A stretch of DNA of 64,000 nt. Origin: an uncultured Lachnospiraceae bacterium (lineage in GTDB: Bacteria; Bacillota; Clostridia; Lachnospirales; Lachnospiraceae). Where the stretch lies: positions 1-64,000 of the forward strand of contig CAJUJK010000002.1 in assembly GCA_910586705.1 (NCBI GenBank), given 5' to 3'. Below, piece by piece: positions 60,166-64,000 of the stretch (the stretch's first letter is position 1; each line of letters begins with the position of its first letter). Under the pieces are notes generated by a model. That model had not been told where the DNA came from, ran no database searches, and saw only the letters and a program-made list of their open reading frames with translations. A program made the position numbers and the translations under genes.

Positions 60166-62361
60166 CTATGTATTGCTGTGAATCTTTTCCAGCGGCATCC
60201 AGTGCATCATAAGCCGCTCCAGCTTTGTCTGGTCGATGGGCTTCGCCAGAAAATCGTCAAAACCTGCCGCCAGATACTGCTCTTTCGCTCCCATAATCGC
60301 ATTTGCCGTCAGCATGATTACCGGCGTTTCCCTGCAGAGATTATCTTCCATCTCCTTCATGTGCTCCATCGTTTCCATGCCGTCCATCTCCGGCATCATA
60401 TGATCAAGGAAAATGATGTCGTAATGCTTTTGCCGGATATGATCGAGACACTCCCTGCCGCTTCCCACGTCCGTAATCTTTACCTGCGTCTGTTTCAAAA
60501 GACCACAGAACACTCTCCTGTTCACGCGGTTGTCATCAACGAGAAGGATCTCACCCTCCGGCGCCGTAAAGCTTGCGTGATAATTATGCTCCTTCGCCGC
60601 CCTTCTGGCACGCTCCTGAAAGCTGCCGATCGGCTCCGCGTTCACAACGCCCTGCCGGAGCGCGAAGAAGAATCGGGTGCCCTCGCCGTAAACGCTTTCC
60701 ACATGCAGATCCGTATTCATCAGTCTGAGGAGCTGCATGGAAATATTCATACCCAGACCCGTCCCCTCAATATTGCGGTTTTTCTCTTCATCAATACGCT
60801 CAAACGCAGAAAACAGCTTCGGAATATCTTCCTGTCTGATGCCGATTCCCGTATCCCTCACCGTGAAATGCAGAATCACATCCTCGCCGTCACGCTCCCC
60901 TGTCACCTCAAAAGTGACGGTCCCCTTGCGGGTGTATTTCACCGCGTTCGCCAGCAGATTCACGAGCACCTGACGGATGCGGAGATCATCCCCATAAAGT
61001 TTCGACGGCAGCGACGGCTCCACCGACACGTCAAACCGCAGTCCGTTCTCCTGCGCACGCAGGGAAAATATGTTATACAGATCGTTGAGCATACTGTTAA
61101 ATTCATACTCCGTCGGCACAATCTCCATCTTGCCCGACTCAATTTTTGAGAAGTCAAGAATATCATTGATAATGCCTAAAAGCGCATGTGCCGACGTCTT
61201 GATATCCATGGAATACTTTTTCACATCCTCCTCGGAGGATTCCCGCAGAACCATCTCGTTCATACCGATCACCGCGTTAATCGGCGTTCTGATTTCATGG
61301 GACATTCTGGCAAGGAACTCCGATTTGGCACGGTTCGCTTTCTCGGCGTTCGCCTTGAGAAGCCGCATCTGCTCGATCTGTTTCCTGCTCTGGGTCATAT
61401 CCACAAACATAAGCGAGTAACCCGCAAGCATCTTGTTATTCCAGATTTTATTCGCATGAACCTCAAAGGTATGGTTACAGCTTATGTATTCAAAATAATT
61501 GTTGGCGGCAAAAATCTCTTTCAGGTTCTCCTTGCACACCTGCTCGCCTTTTCTGTAACGGGACAGCTCCTGAAACAGTTCCTTCGCCCTGTCATTTGCC
61601 TCCACAAAACCGCCGTCCGCATCCACGATCAGTACCGCCTCATCCATGGACTTGATGATATCCTCGTGTGCAGAGACCGTAATATCAAAGATATGGCAGA
61701 ATACAATCACCACGCCAAACGCCATAATGCTCAGCGCCTCACAGGCGGGTACCGCGTCGTACCCTTCTATCCACTGGAACATATCGCACACAAAGCCCGG
61801 AATCGGAACAATACTGCAGATGCCCAGCGCAAACAGATTGATATTGATCTTCCCTTTTCCAATCCTCCTGTTTGTCTGATACGTCATAACAAAACAGCCT
61901 ATCATATGGATAAACATATGTACCAGAAACACATAGTGGAGCGGTCCCTTCTCCAGAATCAAATGGGGAAAAAGCCCCTCCGTCACAAAGGAAACCCGCG
62001 AATAATATATGGGAGTGTATCTATATCCCCAGATACAGAGAAGAACCACCCCGTCCAGCCCCAGCATAAGCGCTTCCAGTTTTGCGGACAGGTTGTAGCC
62101 GCAGTATCTCGCCACGAACATAAACAGAAAGGTACTCATAAAGGCGCCGCCCATAAACTCCACACGCACGGCGATCATTGCCTCCCCGATATCTCGGGAA
62201 AGCAGTTCAAGCAGATAGCCCGCATTTTGGATGGCACCAAAAAAACCGAGGCAGAGCATCAGCTTGGAAAGCATATTTTCACGCTGTCTCGTCATAAGAA
62301 TTACGAAGCAAAAACATCCCAGAACCATGAGGATCTGAAATCCCACTAAAAAACTGAACAT
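60166..62361 (-). CDS. Hybrid histidine kinase with 7TM sensor, PAS and receiver
   Basis: 731 residues. Seven N-terminal helices (about 1-215; family of 7TM histidine kinase sensors), a PAS-like domain (about 240-350; AVLIVDADGGFVEANDRAKE), HisKA (FLARMSHEIRTPINAVIG), ATPase (LVNLLANAVKYT, VRDTGIGIRQ, GTGLGM) and a receiver (LLVDDNRVNRR, IIFLDHMMPEMDG, FLAKPID). It probably senses a small ligand inside the membrane and relays to an unlinked Hpt protein or regulator. The ATG at 62361 starts with a hydrophobic helix. Confidence 0.92.
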   Translation of the reverse strand: MFSFLVGFQILMVLGCFCFVILMTRQRENMLSKLMLCLGFFGAIQNAGYLLELLSRDIGEAMIAVRVEFMGGAFMSTFLFMFVARYCGYNLSAKLEALMLGLDGVVLLCIWGYRYTPIYYSRVSFVTEGLFPHLILEKGPLHYVFLVHMFIHMIGCFVMTYQTNRRIGKGKININLFALGICSIVPIPGFVCDMFQWIEGYDAVPACEALSIMAFGVVIVFCHIFDITVSAHEDIIKSMDEAVLIVDADGGFVEANDRAKELFQELSRYRKGEQVCKENLKEIFAANNYFEYISCNHTFEVHANKIWNNKMLAGYSLMFVDMTQSRKQIEQMRLLKANAEKANRAKSEFLARMSHEIRTPINAVIGMNEMVLRESSEEDVKKYSMDIKTSAHALLGIINDILDFSKIESGKMEIVPTEYEFNSMLNDLYNIFSLRAQENGLRFDVSVEPSLPSKLYGDDLRIRQVLVNLLANAVKYTRKGTVTFEVTGERDGEDVILHFTVRDTGIGIRQEDIPKLFSAFERIDEEKNRNIEGTGLGMNISMQLLRLMNTDLHVESVYGEGTRFFFALRQGVVNAEPIGSFQERARRAAKEHNYHASFTAPEGEILLVDDNRVNRRVFCGLLKQTQVKITDVGSGRECLDHIRQKHYDIIFLDHMMPEMDGMETMEHMKEMEDNLCRETPVIMLTANAIMGAKEQYLAAGFDDFLAKPIDQTKLERLMMHWMPLEKIHSNT

Positions 62362-62446
62362 ACTAACCTCATCCTAAACCATTGAGTAGGAGAACTCCCA
62401 GTAAGGAGAATTTCTCCTACTCATGCCCGGTTCCGGCAATCAACTC

Positions 62447-62905
62447 CTACGCCATCGCGTTCGCCTGCTTATACTTGTAAAGCATCTCCGCATGGTTCTG
62501 CTCCTCAATCTGTATGTCGGCAAGCAGTTTTCTCAAGCCCGAATTATCACAGGAGAACACATTGGTATTGTACTCTCCCGATACCAGCTTCTCTGTCCCG
62601 ATACAGTCTGTTGCCAGAAAGCAGTCGTGTTCCTTGTCCGCGGCGTTCGCGCCGTCCTTGTATGTGCCCTTCGGCGCATAATTTTTTCCCTGTGAATCAT
62701 TGCAGTCGCAATCCGGCACATTGCCGTGCAGCGCCTGCCCGATAGACTGGTAATGCTTCTGCTCATCCTGCTGCAGCGTGCGGAACAGGCTCTGCAGCTC
62801 CGTGTCCTTCGCCTGCGCGGCATACTTCTCATACTTTGTGATGCAGGACTTCTCCTGTGTCTGCAGATCCCGCAGCGCGGTCGTTTCTTTCTCCGTCAAT
62901 ATCAT
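62447..62905 (-). CDS. CotF-like ferritin-fold spore protein
   Basis: 152 residues from the ATG at 62905 (AAAGGAG 8 bases upstream). Two helical halves (ALRDLQTQEKSCITKYEKYA, LQQDEQKHYQSIGQALHG and IQIEEQNHAEMLYKYKQANA) with Glu/His patterns of ferritin-like spore coat proteins of the CotF group, and a central Cys-rich, Gly/Asn linker (PDCDCNDSQGKNYAP). Such proteins are found on spores of Clostridia. Regulation by the promoter at 63024 looks sigma-A like, which is unusual for a coat gene. Confidence 0.72.
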   Translation of the reverse strand: MILTEKETTALRDLQTQEKSCITKYEKYAAQAKDTELQSLFRTLQQDEQKHYQSIGQALHGNVPDCDCNDSQGKNYAPKGTYKDGANAADKEHDCFLATDCIGTEKLVSGEYNTNVFSCDNSGLRKLLADIQIEEQNHAEMLYKYKQANAMA

Positions 62906-63023
62906 GGTCAACACTCCTTTCTTTCGGACGTTGGAGCGGTATTCAGCCATACACGCTCTGTCGTCCTCTGAAACCAAGTATTGCCAATCTGCCGTAAATC
63001 CATTCATTGACATTATTGTATTT

Positions 63024-63052
63024 ATTATACACGGTTCCCCCGAGGAACACAA
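63024..63052 (-). promoter_or_regulatory. Sigma-A type promoter before the CotF-like gene
   Basis: On the minus strand TTGTGT (63047-63052) and TATAAT (63024-63029), 17 bases apart, with TG before the -10. The start would be near 63017, giving a leader of about 110 bases. A small GTTCC/GGAAC hairpin lies between the boxes. Confidence 0.55.
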
Positions 63053-63067
63053 GGAAATATCCCGCTT

Positions 63068-64000
63068 CTACAGACATCTTATCATTTTCGGAATCGCCAT
63101 ACCCATATTTTGGTCAATCTCCAGAACATAAGCCGGCTGATCCGCAATCTTTCCGTCCCCGTCATAATAGAGCAGTTCATAGGCATTCTGCCCGTCTTCG
63201 GGAGCTGCCAGTACCAGCCTGTGCTCCTTCTGCTCCCCATAAAAAGGAAAATCAATGGGAATTTCCCGTCTCTTTTTTGTTGCCTCCGCCTTTCTGTGAC
63301 CGAATATCTCCTCAAATGTTTTCGCAGGGACCGCACGTTCCACTGACTCCAGAAAAGGTCCTGTCACATCCCGGTAACGTTTTTCGTCCACCTGAACCAT
63401 GCCCAGCTCATCATACAGATCCACCCAATAGGCGGTATCCCACCAGACATCCTCATCTTCCTTATGGGGTTTATAATCAGCGTCCTCCATAAAGCAGACA
63501 ACCCACTTGTCCTGCCTGTCCGCATCCACGGTATGATATCTCCAGATCATCTTGTTGGCAGACATGCCATTTCTGTAGTACAGCTGCCCCGGACCAAGCA
63601 GATGAAAATAGGGCACCCTCTCATAACCAAAAAAGTGCTCCACCACATCTTCATCCGGCAGATATTTCAGGATATGCAGACCGTCACCGACAATATCCAT
63701 TACCAGTTCCGGCAGGCCATCCCCGTCAAAATCCATATAATAAAACTTCGCATTCTCTTTCAGGTTATCCAGAAATGTTTTGTCCTCCATCTCCAAATCC
63801 CCCTGATAGGCAAAGAACTCTTTCAGATAAACGTCTCCGTCTTCTGCCGTCCTGACTCTCTGCCCGCCGATTAACGCCCGATAATAGGCGTCCCTGTAAG
63901 CACGGTCCGTCGCGGAATCGCATTTTTCGGTATCAACAGCATACGCTTTCGCTGTAAAGTCAATCTGCATACACCTTTCGCAGACTGCCTCCGCCGGATC
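63068..64000 (-). CDS. Hypothetical protein with DxDxDG motif, 5' end outside window
   Basis: The frame is open to the right edge. An ATG at 63970 (300 residues, AAAGG close upstream) could be a start, but ten further in-frame codons reach the window edge, so the protein may be longer, perhaps with a signal peptide. The motif MDFDGDGLPELVMDIVG is the calcium-binding DxDxDG loop of FG-GAP/VCBS-like repeats in Lachnospiraceae surface proteins. The C-terminal half (YELLYYDGDGKIADQPAYVL) has a related loop. Function unknown; partial. Confidence 0.6.
   Translation of the reverse strand, partial: DPAEAVCERCMQIDFTAKAYAVDTEKCDSATDRAYRDAYYRALIGGQRVRTAEDGDVYLKEFFAYQGDLEMEDKTFLDNLKENAKFYYMDFDGDGLPELVMDIVGDGLHILKYLPDEDVVEHFFGYERVPYFHLLGPGQLYYRNGMSANKMIWRYHTVDADRQDKWVVCFMEDADYKPHKEDEDVWWDTAYWVDLYDELGMVQVDEKRYRDVTGPFLESVERAVPAKTFEEIFGHRKAEATKKRREIPIDFPFYGEQKEHRLVLAAPEDGQNAYELLYYDGDGKIADQPAYVLEIDQNMGMAIPKMIRCL

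Noticed and set aside
61186..62349. 387-codon open frame on the plus strand opposite the 7TM hybrid kinase
   Set aside because: Composition (His, Lys, Arg rich) is that of an antisense shadow; the kinase frame has all expected motifs.
1..64000. CRISPR arrays, tRNA or rRNA genes, T-box or known riboswitches
   Set aside because: Intergenic regions were read for regular direct repeats, cloverleaf-like segments, T-box sequence and common riboswitch cores; none was convincing.

Overview
The window looks like chromosome from an anaerobic, spore-forming member of the Clostridia, most probably a Lachnospiraceae. The reasons are a class III (oxygen-sensitive) ribonucleotide reductase pair, the sporulation gene spoIVA, a GerA/SpoVAF-family germination gene, a CotF-like spore protein, and the general sequence character of the proteins. 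No rRNA, tRNA or CRISPR array was found, so the genus cannot be fixed.

Layout. (1) 1-6.4 kb is one end of an integrative element of the Tn4451/ICE type: a ParM-like actin with a downstream partner, a large serine recombinase, TnpW and TnpV, a three-gene cargo operon (sigma-like protein, zinc-finger protein, nuclease-like protein), and a hairpin array ending in a perfect 28-bp inverted repeat. (2) 6.4-11.9 kb is a patchwork: unrecognised genes, an AT-rich orphan, one intact and two decayed metallophosphoesterase sequences, a macro-domain protein and an AAA+ ATPase. (3) 12-20.8 kb holds six same-strand signalling and transport genes: GGDEF/EAL protein, BvgS-like hybrid kinase, OmpR-type regulator, a histidine kinase with no membrane segment, and an FtsX/MacB-like ABC pair. 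(4) 20.8-26.4 kb has a zinc-ribbon membrane protein, a MATE exporter and a second FtsX-type ABC operon whose first gene fuses an XRE helix-turn-helix to the last third of a permease. (5) 26.5-29.5 kb is the vitamin B6 locus pdxR / pdxS-pdxT. (6) 29.5-33 kb is a carbohydrate pair: an SGNH esterase and a fused beta-glucosidase/mannose-6-phosphate isomerase. (7) 33-40 kb has the GerA-family gene, dut, nrdD-nrdG with paired NrdR boxes, a WYL regulator and a HAD phosphatase. (8) 40-48 kb is housekeeping and salvage: RNase HI, membrane-anchored MutS-like ATPase, an amidohydrolase, cytidine deaminase, purine nucleoside phosphorylase, an XRE-methyltransferase fusion and a YitT-type membrane protein. 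(9) 48-58 kb has an osmoprotectant ABC transporter, spoIVA, a lactonase-family propeller, and a complete polyamine operon (regulator-potABCD). (10) 58-64 kb has a lipoprotein, a PIN/NYN-like RNase, an esterase, a 7TM hybrid kinase, a CotF-like protein and a gene cut by the right edge.

The most interesting signal is regulatory. In front of both spoIVA and the GerA-family gene, a strong stem-loop followed by a U-run has the Shine-Dalgarno sequence in its 3' arm. A sequence resembling a sporulation promoter (sigma-E-like and sigma-G-like respectively) overlaps the 5' arm. Read-through RNA from the upstream vegetative gene should fold, terminate or hide the ribosome site; RNA starting at the sporulation promoter would lack the 5' arm and be translatable. 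This resembles the logic known for phage T4 lysozyme, but here it is an inference from sequence only.
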